From: an uncultured Gammaproteobacteria bacterium
Lineage (GTDB): Bacteria; Pseudomonadota; Gammaproteobacteria; Steroidobacterales; GCA-2729495
Direction: 5' to 3'
NCBI GenBank assembly: GCA_937921935.1
Contig: CAKZWQ010000028.1
Span: forward strand, 62,001-126,000
DNA: 64,000 nt
Of this stretch, positions 49,775 through 57,880 are shown one piece after another (within the stretch, counting starts at the first letter, position 1; each line of letters opens with the position of its first letter). Below the pieces are notes generated by a model. It did not search any database, had not been told where the DNA came from, and saw only the letters and a program-made list of their open reading frames with translations. Position numbers and translations under genes: made by a program.

Positions 49775-51709
49775 TTAGTCGGCCGGCGCCAGCACCTTTT
49801 CGAAAAACTCCAGGGCCTCGGGATTGGCCAGGGCCTCGCGATTCGTCACGGGTCGGCCGTGCAACAACTCCCTGACCGCCAGCTCGGTAAGCTTGCCTGA
49901 GCGCGTGCGCGGTATAGCCGGTGCCTGCAGGATCAGGGCCGGCACATGCCGGGGACTGGCGCCCGCGCGAATGCCCGCGCGAATTCGGTCTTCAAGTGCA
50001 TCATCCAGCACCTGGTCCGCCCGCAGTTTCACAAACAGCACCACACGCTCCTGGCCCTGCCACTGCTGACCGACGGCCAGGGCCTCGAGCACTTCATCCA
50101 ATTGCTCAACCTGACGGTAAATTTCCGCGGTGCCGATGCGCACGCCACCCGGGTTCAGCACCGCATCGGAACGGCCATGAATCACATAGCCGCCGTGCAC
50201 GGTTTCCTCAGCCAGATCACCGTGCCGCCAGACGCCGGGAAAATGTTCGAAATAGGCAGCCCGGTAGCGGCTGCCGTCAGGGTCTGCGCCAAAGCCCAGG
50301 GGCAGGGACGGAAACGGCCGGGTGCAAACGAGTTCGCCCGGCTGCCCTACAAGCCGCTGCCCGGCCTCGTCCCAGATTTCCACCGCCATGCCCAGACCCG
50401 GTGCCTGAATTTCGCCGCGTCGAACGGGGGCCGTGGGATCGGGGCCCACAAAGCAGGACAAGATATCGGTGCCGCCCGAAATAGAGGCCAGCTGCACATT
50501 GTCGCTGATGGCCTGATAAACATAGTCGAAGCCCTCCGGCGCCAGGGGCGAACCCGTGGAGGCCAGGGTGCGCAGGCTGCCCAGGTCAAAGTGCTCATTC
50601 GGTCGCAGTCCGGCCTTGGCGGCAGCCCCCAGAAAGCGCGCCGAGGTGCCGAAGAAAGTGCAGCGCTCCTGCGCCGCGAAGGCGAACAAACGGTAGCCGT
50701 CAGGTTCAAACGGCGAGCCGTCATACAGCAACAGCGTCGCGCCGCTGGCCAGTGCCGAGGCCAGCCAGTTCCACATCATCCAGCCACAGGTGGTGAAGTA
50801 AAAAACCCGGTCTCCTTCATGCAAATCACACTGCAGCTGGTGTTCCTTCAGGTGTTGCAGCAGCACCCCGCCGGCACGATGCACGATGCACTTGGGGGCG
50901 CCCGTGGTACCGCTGGAAAACACCACATACAAAGGATGATCGAAGGGCAGTCGCTGGAATACTGGCGTGCCCGTACCAGCCCGATCAATTGACGCGTCCC
51001 AGTCCACCCTGCCCGGTTCGCACGGCTCCTGCAGTCGCGACACCTGGATGACCAATCGCACGGACGGCAAACCGGCGACGATTTCCCGGCACTTGTCAGC
51101 GATAGACACACGCTTGCCGGCATAGTGATAGCCGTCGCACAGGATCAGCACAGCGGGGGCCACCTGGGTGAAGCGATCGAGCACTGCCCGGGCGCCGAAA
51201 TCCGGTGACGCCGAACAAAACACTGCCCCGCTCGCCGCACTGCCGAGCATGGCAATGATGGCCTCCGGTCCATTGGGCAGAATGGCGGCTACGCCTTCGC
51301 CGGGCATGACCTGCGCCTGCTGCAGCAAGTCCTGAAAAGCAGCGGTCTGCGCGTGCAGGGCATCCCAACTGACGCGCCGGGTCCGGCCGGTTTCATCCAG
51401 GGAAACCAGGGCCTCACCGGGCCCGGTCCGCTGCAACAGGTTCTCCGCGAAATTCAGCTGCGCCTGGGGAAAATATTTTGCGGCCCACATGGCCTCTCCG
51501 GGCACAAAGACTGTGTCCCCCGCCTCACCCATCACCGGGCCGAATTGCCACACGGCGGACCAGAAACCCTCAGGGTCGGCCAGGCTCCAGGCATGGGCCC
51601 TGGCGTAATCCACCTGGCCGTCGGCCCCAAGCTGACCCTGACCGCGCAAGAAGGTGGTCAGGCGTGCCTGGGCCACGCGAGCCGCCGACGGGCGCCAGAG
51701 CACTGTCAT
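49775..51709 (-). CDS. aacS: Acetoacetyl-CoA synthetase (acetoacetate--CoA ligase)
   Basis: ANL-superfamily adenylating enzyme activating acetoacetate or a related short acid; about 644 residues. The AMP-binding P-loop is SSGTTGAPKCIVH near residue 270, with FYFTTCGWMMWNW following, then a SGGTDILSCFVG block and the C-terminal DAVLNPGGVRIGTAEIYR hinge with a late catalytic Lys in RTRSGKLTEL. The FTTCGWMMW motif and overall length match the acetoacetate ligases rather than acetyl-CoA synthetase. ATG 51709 is preferred over the codon at 51736. Confidence 0.92.
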   Translation of the reverse strand: MTVLWRPSAARVAQARLTTFLRGQGQLGADGQVDYARAHAWSLADPEGFWSAVWQFGPVMGEAGDTVFVPGEAMWAAKYFPQAQLNFAENLLQRTGPGEALVSLDETGRTRRVSWDALHAQTAAFQDLLQQAQVMPGEGVAAILPNGPEAIIAMLGSAASGAVFCSASPDFGARAVLDRFTQVAPAVLILCDGYHYAGKRVSIADKCREIVAGLPSVRLVIQVSRLQEPCEPGRVDWDASIDRAGTGTPVFQRLPFDHPLYVVFSSGTTGAPKCIVHRAGGVLLQHLKEHQLQCDLHEGDRVFYFTTCGWMMWNWLASALASGATLLLYDGSPFEPDGYRLFAFAAQERCTFFGTSARFLGAAAKAGLRPNEHFDLGSLRTLASTGSPLAPEGFDYVYQAISDNVQLASISGGTDILSCFVGPDPTAPVRRGEIQAPGLGMAVEIWDEAGQRLVGQPGELVCTRPFPSLPLGFGADPDGSRYRAAYFEHFPGVWRHGDLAEETVHGGYVIHGRSDAVLNPGGVRIGTAEIYRQVEQLDEVLEALAVGQQWQGQERVVLFVKLRADQVLDDALEDRIRAGIRAGASPRHVPALILQAPAIPRTRSGKLTELAVRELLHGRPVTNREALANPEALEFFEKVLAPAD

Positions 51710-51772
51710 GATCGGGCAGGCTCGCGGGAATACCACTCAGCGATCACTGCGAAGACCGGGGGCAAGTTGTAT

Positions 51773-51801
51773 TTGACAAGCTGGCACGGGGATGGAATTT
51801 T
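51773..51801 (+). promoter_or_regulatory. Candidate promoter of the cytochrome c' gene
   Basis: Perfect TTGACA at 51773-51778, then a 17-base spacer to AATTTT (51796-51801, weak -10), 42 bases before the ATG. A GGAG ribosome-binding site at 51832-51835 sits eight bases before the start. Confidence 0.45.
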
Positions 51802-51843
51802 AGCCCAGCCAAAAAAACACCTTTTAGCTCTGGAGAAACACCC

Positions 51844-52302
51844 ATGAATCATGCCATCAAGGCCCTCCTGCTGGGTCTGTGCTGCGCTTTGCCCGTGCTG
51901 GTCTCGGCCGCCGATGAAGACCCGGATCAGGCAGCGGCGCATACCCGTCATGCACTGATGGAACTGATGGGCTGGAACATGAAGACCGTGGTGGCCATGT
52001 CAACGGGTAAGCAGGAATTTTCCGTCGAAGCCGCCGTGATTCAGGGCGAACGACTGGCCCAGCTGGGCGCCATGATCGGTGATGCCTTTGCCCGTGATAC
52101 CTCGGCTGCGGAAGTGAAGACAGCGGCCCTGCCGGCAGTCTGGCAAGACTCCGAAGATTTCGCTGCCAAAAGCCAGGCTCTGATTGATAATGCCACCGCC
52201 TACGCCGAGGCCGCTGCCGGCGGCGCGGGCCCGGCGCGGAAGGCCTTTATTCAGTTGGGCGGCAGCTGTAAAGGCTGCCACGAGAACTACAAAGCGGAAT
52301 AG
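51844..52302 (+). CDS. Cytochrome c' family protein
   Basis: A periplasmic four-helix-bundle c-type cytochrome, 152 residues. The signal peptide is IKALLLGLCCALPVLVSA (cleavage near 22). The single haem motif CKGCHENYK is at the C-terminus, as in cytochromes c' and c-556. In the family the proximal His is in this motif and the opposite position is left open to NO or CO; whether a distal ligand is present cannot be read. Likely roles are electron transfer or NO handling. The gene has its own promoter-like sequence. Confidence 0.92.
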   Translation: MNHAIKALLLGLCCALPVLVSAADEDPDQAAAHTRHALMELMGWNMKTVVAMSTGKQEFSVEAAVIQGERLAQLGAMIGDAFARDTSAAEVKTAALPAVWQDSEDFAAKSQALIDNATAYAEAAAGGAGPARKAFIQLGGSCKGCHENYKAE

Positions 52303-52316
52303 GCCCGGGGTGGCCG

Positions 52317-54965
52317 TCAGCCGTTCGAGGCGGCCATTAGCACCCGCTTCGGCTCGGCCACACCATAGCCCTGGGCGTAGTCCAGACCCATGCCGCGAAG
52401 CATGGTGATGATTTCTTCATTTTCGGCGAATTCGGCGATGGTCTGCTTGCCGGTCAGGTGACCGATCTCGTTAATCGAGCGCACCATTTCCCGATCGATG
52501 GGGTCGTGGAGTATCTCCTTCACGAAGCTGCCGTCAATCTTGAGAAAGTCCACGGGGAAATGCTTCAGGTAGCCGAAGGATGACAGCCCGGTGCCGAAAT
52601 CATCGAGGGCGAAATTGCAGCCCAGTTCTTTCAGCGCATTGATGAAGCGGCTGGCCTGGGCATAGCTGGCGATGGCCGCCGTCTCGGTAATCTCGAAACA
52701 GATCTTGGTGGCATCCAGGCCACTGGTCTGGAACTGCTGCACCACGTAAGGCAGGAAACCATCATCCGTCAGACTCTGGCCGGACAGGTTGATAGAGCAC
52801 AGGGAGAGGCGTTCGCGTTCATCGGCTTCAGAAACCAGCCAGCGGAAAGCCTGGTTCACGACCCAGCGATCAATATTCGGGGTAATGCCATAGCGCTCGG
52901 CGGCGGAGATAAACAGGTCGGGTGAGACCAGTTTGCCGTTCTCATCACGCATGCGCAGCAACAACTCATAGTGCGCACCCTCTCCCTGACCCTGCAGCGG
53001 GAGAATGGTCTGGCGGAATAATTCAAAGCGGTTTTCTTCCAGCGCGTTACTGATGCGAGCGGCCCATTGCATTTCGCGCCGACGCCGCATCAGGTCGATA
53101 TCATTTTCCTGGTAGCTGTAAATGCGATTGCGCCCGGCTTCCTTGGCGGCCTGACAGGCACTGTCAGCTGCTGAAAGCAAAGCCGCCACGTCCTCCGTCT
53201 CCGCCGACACGGGCACGACACCGACGCTGGCCCCGAGCTGGAAGTTGCGGTCATCCCAGCTGAAGCGATGTTCCCGAATGGCCTCGCGCAGCTTGTCCGC
53301 CGTGCGCATGGCCTCATCCAGGCTGCAGCTTTCCAGCAGCAAACCAAACTCGTCGCCGCCCAGGCGCGCCAGCGTGTCGCGCCAGCGGATCTTACCCTTG
53401 AGCAAGGCACCCAGCTGACTGAGCAGGGCATCGCCCGCATTGTGTCCGCAGGAATCATTAACGATCTTGAACTGATCCAGATCGACATAGCACAAGGCGT
53501 AGGAGGTTTCCCGCGCCTTGGCGCTTTTCAGCGCTCGCTCCAGACGGCTTTCAAATTCTCGCCGGTTGACCAGCCCCGTCAGGATGTCATGACTGGCGTG
53601 ATAACTCAGCTTGCGATTGAGTTCGCGCGCTTCGCTGACATCATGGAACACCAGCACACCGCCGGTGACCTCGCCCTTGTCATCACGAATGGGTGAGGCC
53701 GTATTCTCTATATAGATTTCGTTGCCGTCACGACGAATCAGCAAAGTCGGCCGCACGGACTTGATGGAACGATTGCGGCGAATGGAGACTGCCAGGGGGT
53801 TTTCCAGCGGCTCGCAGGTCTCTTCGTGGAAACCCCGGAATATCTCGTCAATAGGCCGACCGGTGGCATCGTCGACACGCCAGCCGGTGAGTTCCTCGGC
53901 CACGGGATTCAGGTATTCCACATTGCAGTCTTCATCGGTGGTAACCACACCATCACCAATGGATTGCAAAGTGATCTGGGCACTTTCCTTTTCGCGGAAC
54001 AGCGCCTCTTCGTAGATCTTCTGCTCCGTGATATCCGTTTCAACACCGATCAGGCGCCGCAAACGACCCCGCTCATCCATCAGGCCCTTGGCCCGGCAAA
54101 GTACCCAGCGCCACTCGCCGTCACGCCGGCACATGCGGTGCACGCTTTCAAAAATTTCCCGCTTGCCGGCCAGGTGCTCGCGCAACTTGGCCTGCACTTT
54201 TGCCAGGTCATCCGGGTGCACCAGGCGTCGCCAGTCCGGCGGCGTTTCAGCCAGGGATTCATCGGTGTAACCCATGATGGCTTTCCAGCGCGGCGAAAAG
54301 CGCATCACGTTATTCAGGGCATCAAAATCCCAGGTGCCGTCATTGGCCGTGCGGATCATGACCTCTTCGCGCTCTTCCAGCAGGCGCAGACTGCGATCAT
54401 CACGCAACTGGGCCAGCCCGGCCGCAAAACTTGAGCCCAGCAATTTCAGCAGTAACTGGTGATCGGCACTCCAGGCCGGCTGGGGGTGGCCATAACAAAA
54501 AGCCAGAAAACCAGCCGGCCGCCCCCGCACGTGAAAGCCGATGGCCAGCATGGAACTAATACGCAGGCCAGTCAGGCGAGCCCCATCGACTTCCTGCTCG
54601 GGCGCGGGATGCGCGCTGTCCAGGATGCCCCGCAGGCGCAGATGCACCAGGCCGTCCTGAAACCAGGGCAACTCGTCCAGGCGACAGGACTGCAAGACTT
54701 CAGGATTACACTGGGCGAAAGTGGCGCGCGCGGTGTGCACGCGTTCGAAGGATTCCCCGGCTCCATCCAGCAAGGCAATGCACACAGCATCGCAGTCAAC
54801 AGACTCGCGCAGGGATTCCAGGCTGCGACGGACCACGTCCTCCGCGCCCTCATCAGGCAGGTTCTGCAGATCAACGGCTAACTTGGTGTACAGCACGTCC
54901 AGGCCGCCGATGGTTTTCCCGCCCAGCGCCTGATGCAACCCTGTCAGGGTCGAGGTGTGATCCAC
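52317..54965 (-). CDS. GAF-PAS-PAS-GGDEF-EAL cyclic-di-GMP enzyme
   Basis: An 882-residue cytoplasmic sensor that could both make and break c-di-GMP. Domains in order: GAF (~25-185), PAS (~205-315, ending VETDITEQ), PAS (~330-445), GGDEF (~455-620) and EAL (~635-875). GGDEF is intact at 536-540 with an RxxD inhibitory site RWRD at 527-530. The EAL signature reads ELL (667-669), but the metal and catalytic residues in FEITE (757-761), DDFGTG (788-793) and KID (809-811) remain, so phosphodiesterase activity is plausible. No transmembrane segment was seen. It is read from a GTG start. It may influence the pilus ATPases, but there is no direct link. Confidence 0.94.
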   Translation of the reverse strand: MDHTSTLTGLHQALGGKTIGGLDVLYTKLAVDLQNLPDEGAEDVVRRSLESLRESVDCDAVCIALLDGAGESFERVHTARATFAQCNPEVLQSCRLDELPWFQDGLVHLRLRGILDSAHPAPEQEVDGARLTGLRISSMLAIGFHVRGRPAGFLAFCYGHPQPAWSADHQLLLKLLGSSFAAGLAQLRDDRSLRLLEEREEVMIRTANDGTWDFDALNNVMRFSPRWKAIMGYTDESLAETPPDWRRLVHPDDLAKVQAKLREHLAGKREIFESVHRMCRRDGEWRWVLCRAKGLMDERGRLRRLIGVETDITEQKIYEEALFREKESAQITLQSIGDGVVTTDEDCNVEYLNPVAEELTGWRVDDATGRPIDEIFRGFHEETCEPLENPLAVSIRRNRSIKSVRPTLLIRRDGNEIYIENTASPIRDDKGEVTGGVLVFHDVSEARELNRKLSYHASHDILTGLVNRREFESRLERALKSAKARETSYALCYVDLDQFKIVNDSCGHNAGDALLSQLGALLKGKIRWRDTLARLGGDEFGLLLESCSLDEAMRTADKLREAIREHRFSWDDRNFQLGASVGVVPVSAETEDVAALLSAADSACQAAKEAGRNRIYSYQENDIDLMRRRREMQWAARISNALEENRFELFRQTILPLQGQGEGAHYELLLRMRDENGKLVSPDLFISAAERYGITPNIDRWVVNQAFRWLVSEADERERLSLCSINLSGQSLTDDGFLPYVVQQFQTSGLDATKICFEITETAAIASYAQASRFINALKELGCNFALDDFGTGLSSFGYLKHFPVDFLKIDGSFVKEILHDPIDREMVRSINEIGHLTGKQTIAEFAENEEIITMLRGMGLDYAQGYGVAEPKRVLMAASNG

Positions 54966-55065
54966 TCTGGCCTCCGATTAACCCCGGCTCCCGTTAGCCG
55001 AAGTCTGGTCTTCTGCGACAATTGCAGAAGCCCGCACACAAACGCCTTCATTTTGACACGGATTC

Positions 55066-55099
55066 GCCGTAATACAAGCTAAGTTGATGTAATTACGGC
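55066..55099. repeat. Inverted repeat between lyase and GGDEF-EAL genes
   Basis: GCCGTAAT (55066-55073) and ATTACGGC (55092-55099) form an 8-base stem that is extended by ACA/TGT pairing around a short bulge. It lies 24 bases past the stop of the isocitrate-lyase-family gene (minus) and about 100 bases before the GGDEF-EAL start. It may be a weak terminator for the first or an operator for the second; no T-run is present. Confidence 0.45.
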
Positions 55100-55122
55100 A
55101 AATAACCATGGCCGGAATTCCC

Positions 55123-55998
55123 TCAGGGTTCGTAGCGCTCAGCCAGGCTCAACATGGCATCGGTGCCAATCAACGCATTGATCTGACTGAAATCATTCAT
55201 ACGATCTCGCAAGCTATCCGTGGTGCCGTCGCGCTTGAGAACCTGAAGGTATTCGGCACCGGCACGGCTGAGCACGCGCACCATGGCACCGGGGAATATC
55301 ACGATCTTGAAGCCCAGTTCGCCCAACTCCGCGGCCGGCAGCACGGGGGTCTTGCCGCCCTCCACCATATTGGCGAGCAGCGGGATCCGGTCGCCCAGGG
55401 CTGCACCGATCTGCTGCAACTCCGCCCGATCGCCCGGCGACTCCACAAACAGAATTTGCGCGCCGGCTTCCCGGTAGGCCTCCGCCCGCTCCAGGGCAGC
55501 TGCCAGCCCTTCCACGGCAACGGCATCGGTGCGGGCAATAATCAGGGTCTCATCACTGCGCCGGGCATCCAGGGCGGCGCGAATCTTGCCGCACATCTCG
55601 GCCGCCGGGATCAGGCGCTTACCTTCCAGATGGCCGCAACGCTTGGGCATCTGCTGATCTTCCAATTGAATGGCAGACGCACCACGGTTCTCGAACAGTT
55701 GCACGGTCCGCTGGACATTCAGCGCGTTACCGAAGCCGTTATCACCATCCACAATCAAAGGCAGGGACACCCGGTCGCGAATGCAGCCGATGGTATCGGC
55801 CACTTCCGTCAGGGTGGTCAGGCCCAGATCCGGTCGACCCAGGCGAGTAAAGGCAATACTTGCGCCGCTGAGATAGGCGCAGGAAAAACCCGCCTGTTCG
55901 ATCAGCAATGCCGTCAGCGCGTCGTAGCAACCCGGTGCAATGACGGGTTGCGCACCGGCAATGGCCTCGACCAGTTGGTGTGCAGCTTTATTTTCCAT
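55123..55998 (-). CDS. Isocitrate lyase/PEP mutase superfamily C-C lyase
   Basis: A 291-residue TIM-barrel lyase. Seen: LPLIVDGDNGFGNALNV with the DxD metal motif, an IQLEDQQMPKRCGH segment carrying the KRCGH catalytic Cys loop, and LIIARTDAVAVEGL. Superfamily members with this loop include 2-methylisocitrate lyase and 2,3-dimethylmalate lyase; oxaloacetate decarboxylases of this fold lack it. Its partners are LeuD- and LeuC-like dehydratase subunits in the same operon (11-base overlap), pointing to a dehydration/hydration plus retro-aldol pathway such as methylisocitrate or dimethylmalate metabolism. The substrate is not determined. Confidence 0.85.
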   Translation of the reverse strand: MENKAAHQLVEAIAGAQPVIAPGCYDALTALLIEQAGFSCAYLSGASIAFTRLGRPDLGLTTLTEVADTIGCIRDRVSLPLIVDGDNGFGNALNVQRTVQLFENRGASAIQLEDQQMPKRCGHLEGKRLIPAAEMCGKIRAALDARRSDETLIIARTDAVAVEGLAAALERAEAYREAGAQILFVESPGDRAELQQIGAALGDRIPLLANMVEGGKTPVLPAAELGELGFKIVIFPGAMVRVLSRAGAEYLQVLKRDGTTDSLRDRMNDFSQINALIGTDAMLSLAERYEP

Positions 55999-56500
55999 GC
56001 CCGGCCTCCTCAGCCAGTCGATTCTTTAAATAGGGCATCAAGCCGCCGGCTGCAACCAGGCGCAGCAGGTGGGGCGGCAGGGACGCGACCTGCGCGTCAT
56101 CGCCCCGGCTCTGGTTACTGATCTCACCCGTGGCGGCATCGATACGCAGGCGGTCTCCGGCCTGGATTTCCATGTCCGCCGGCAGCAGCAGCGCCGGGAT
56201 GCCAAAGTTAAGAGCATTGCGGTAAAAAATCCGGCCAAAGGATCGGGCCAGGACCGCCCCAACACCCAGGTGCTGCAATGCCATGGCAGCCTGCTCCCGC
56301 GCCGAACCCATCCCGAAGTTCAAACCGCCCACCACCACATCACCGGCTTGCACCGAACCGGCGAAGGCCGGGTCCAGGGTTTCCAGGCAGTGCCGGGCCA
56401 TTTCATCCATGGAGGATTTGAAATACAGGCCGGGTGCCATGGCGTCCGTATTGACGTTGTCGCCGAATACCCAGGCTCGACCGCTGATCACCAGGCTCAT
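55988..56500 (-). CDS. Aconitase/LeuD-like small subunit (hydro-lyase)
   Basis: A 170-residue swivel-domain subunit of an aconitase-family hydro-lyase. Seen: GRAWVFGDNVNTDAM at the start and GMGSAREQAAMALQHLGV with IFYRNALNFGIP, the family's small-subunit signature. It is of the short archaeal-type LeuD/HacB kind. ATG 56500 overlaps the large-subunit stop (ATGA). No leuA or leuB is near, so leucine biosynthesis is unlikely; the downstream lyase suggests a branched dicarboxylic acid substrate. Confidence 0.87.
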   Translation of the reverse strand: MSLVISGRAWVFGDNVNTDAMAPGLYFKSSMDEMARHCLETLDPAFAGSVQAGDVVVGGLNFGMGSAREQAAMALQHLGVGAVLARSFGRIFYRNALNFGIPALLLPADMEIQAGDRLRIDAATGEISNQSRGDDAQVASLPPHLLRLVAAGGLMPYLKNRLAEEAGHGK

Positions 56501-57762
56501 GTCAGCATCTCCCGGGGATCGGTAATGCGCCCGGCGACAGCCGACGCCGCCACCGTATAAGGCGAACCCAGGTAAACCTCGGCGGAGTTCGCGCCCATGC
56601 GACCCTGAAAATTCCGGTTGGTAGACGAGATACAAACCTCGTTCTCGGCCAGAATGCCTGCGCCAAGGGCCGCACAGGCACCACAGCCCGTGGGCAATAA
56701 ATAGGCGCCTGCCGCGCTGATAATTTCCAGCGTGCCGTCGGCGGCGGCTTCCCGGTAGGCGCGCTGAGATGCAGGCGCAACCAGCAGCCGTGTGTCGGCG
56801 GCAACACGGCGACCCCGCAGCACCTGCGCGACCATTTGCAGATCTTCGAGCTTGGCGCCCACGCAGGCACCAATATACGCCTGGTTGATCACCGTCCCGG
56901 CATGGGTGGAGACCGGGCCGGAGTTGGCCGGTGAATGCGGCGCTGCCACCTGGGGCTCCAGGTCCGCAGCCTCGAACTGATGAACCGCGGCGTAATCCGC
57001 ATCCGCATCACTGCACCACTCCAGGGCGTCCGCTGCCGGTTGTTGCCCGGCGACTCGCAAGGCAACCAGGGTCTGTTCGTCAGCGGGCACCACGCCGGTT
57101 TCCGCGCCCAGTTCCGCGGCCATATTGCACAGCACGCCACGCTCGGCCATGGACATGCGGGCAATGCTGTCACCACCGAATTCCATCACACGGCCTGCGT
57201 TGTCCGTCCCCACTTCCCGACAAAGCTTGAGCATGATGTCTTTAGCTGACGTACCCGCACCGAACTCACCGCTCCAGTCGATGCGCACCGTCTGCGGCAC
57301 CTGGATCCAGATCTCGCCCGTCACGGCAACACCGGTCATCTCGATGGCGCCGAAACCCATCATCAGACAACCGAAAGCACCCCCCATGCTGGAATGGGAA
57401 TCACCGCCCACGGCAAACATGCCTGGCTCAAGCAAGCCCTGCTCGGCCAGCAGCACATGCCCGATGCCCTGCATATCGAAAAAACGCTGAATGCCGAATT
57501 CCCGCGCAAAGTCACGAGTCAGGCGCAGGATCTCGGCAGACTGGGCATCCACGGCGGGCGTGAAATGATCGGTAACCAGCACCACCTTGTCCGGGTCCCA
57601 GACCCCTGCCCCCAGCTCTTTCAGCCGCGGCCAGATGCGCCGGGGACCGCCCGAGTCCAGTAGCAGGCACAGGTCCACCTGGCAGGTGATGATTTCGCCA
57701 GGTGCTGCGGATGCCTGGCCCGATGCGCGGGACAGGATTTTCTGAGTCAGGGTTTGTGCCAT
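56497..57762 (-). CDS. Aconitase/LeuC-like large subunit (hydro-lyase)
   Basis: A 421-residue catalytic subunit of a 4Fe-4S hydro-lyase. Seen: TDHFTPAVDAQSAEI, GGDSHSSMGGAFGCLMMGFG, and the Cys ligands in AYIGACVGAKLEDL and LPTGCGACAALGAG, plus NRNFQGRMG. The first Ser-containing loop and Cys arrangement fit the archaeal-type LeuC/HacA and dimethylmalate-dehydratase group rather than aconitase AcnA/B. ATG 57762 is chosen over a codon at 57840, which would add a non-conserved leader. It heads the three-gene operon, with a hairpin (57846-57873) just upstream. Confidence 0.88.
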   Translation of the reverse strand: MAQTLTQKILSRASGQASAAPGEIITCQVDLCLLLDSGGPRRIWPRLKELGAGVWDPDKVVLVTDHFTPAVDAQSAEILRLTRDFAREFGIQRFFDMQGIGHVLLAEQGLLEPGMFAVGGDSHSSMGGAFGCLMMGFGAIEMTGVAVTGEIWIQVPQTVRIDWSGEFGAGTSAKDIMLKLCREVGTDNAGRVMEFGGDSIARMSMAERGVLCNMAAELGAETGVVPADEQTLVALRVAGQQPAADALEWCSDADADYAAVHQFEAADLEPQVAAPHSPANSGPVSTHAGTVINQAYIGACVGAKLEDLQMVAQVLRGRRVAADTRLLVAPASQRAYREAAADGTLEIISAAGAYLLPTGCGACAALGAGILAENEVCISSTNRNFQGRMGANSAEVYLGSPYTVAASAVAGRITDPREMLT

Positions 57763-57845
57763 GGGGCTGAGGATAACCGGCTTCGACGGGCAGCTGTCGA
57801 ACGCCCTAAGCAGCTGGCCAGGGAAAAGCCAATGCGCCAAGACAC

Positions 57846-57873
57846 GGGGTCAGGCCCGACCAGGCCTGACCCC
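57846..57873. repeat. Strong palindrome between UbiD and LeuC-like genes
   Basis: Perfect 11-base inverted repeat GGGGTCAGGCC/GGCCTGACCCC with a 6-base loop CGACCA. It is 8 bases past the UbiD-family stop (minus) and about 84 bases upstream of the LeuC-like start. There is no T-run on either side. It resembles REP-type hairpins carrying a GGGGTCAGG core, found associated with small transposases in some proteobacteria. Confidence 0.6.
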
Positions 57874-57880
57874 GATGCAT

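Noticed and set aside
55988-57762. Leucine biosynthesis leuCD
   Set aside because: No leuA or leuB nearby, and the third gene of the operon is an isocitrate-lyase-family enzyme, which has no role in leucine synthesis.
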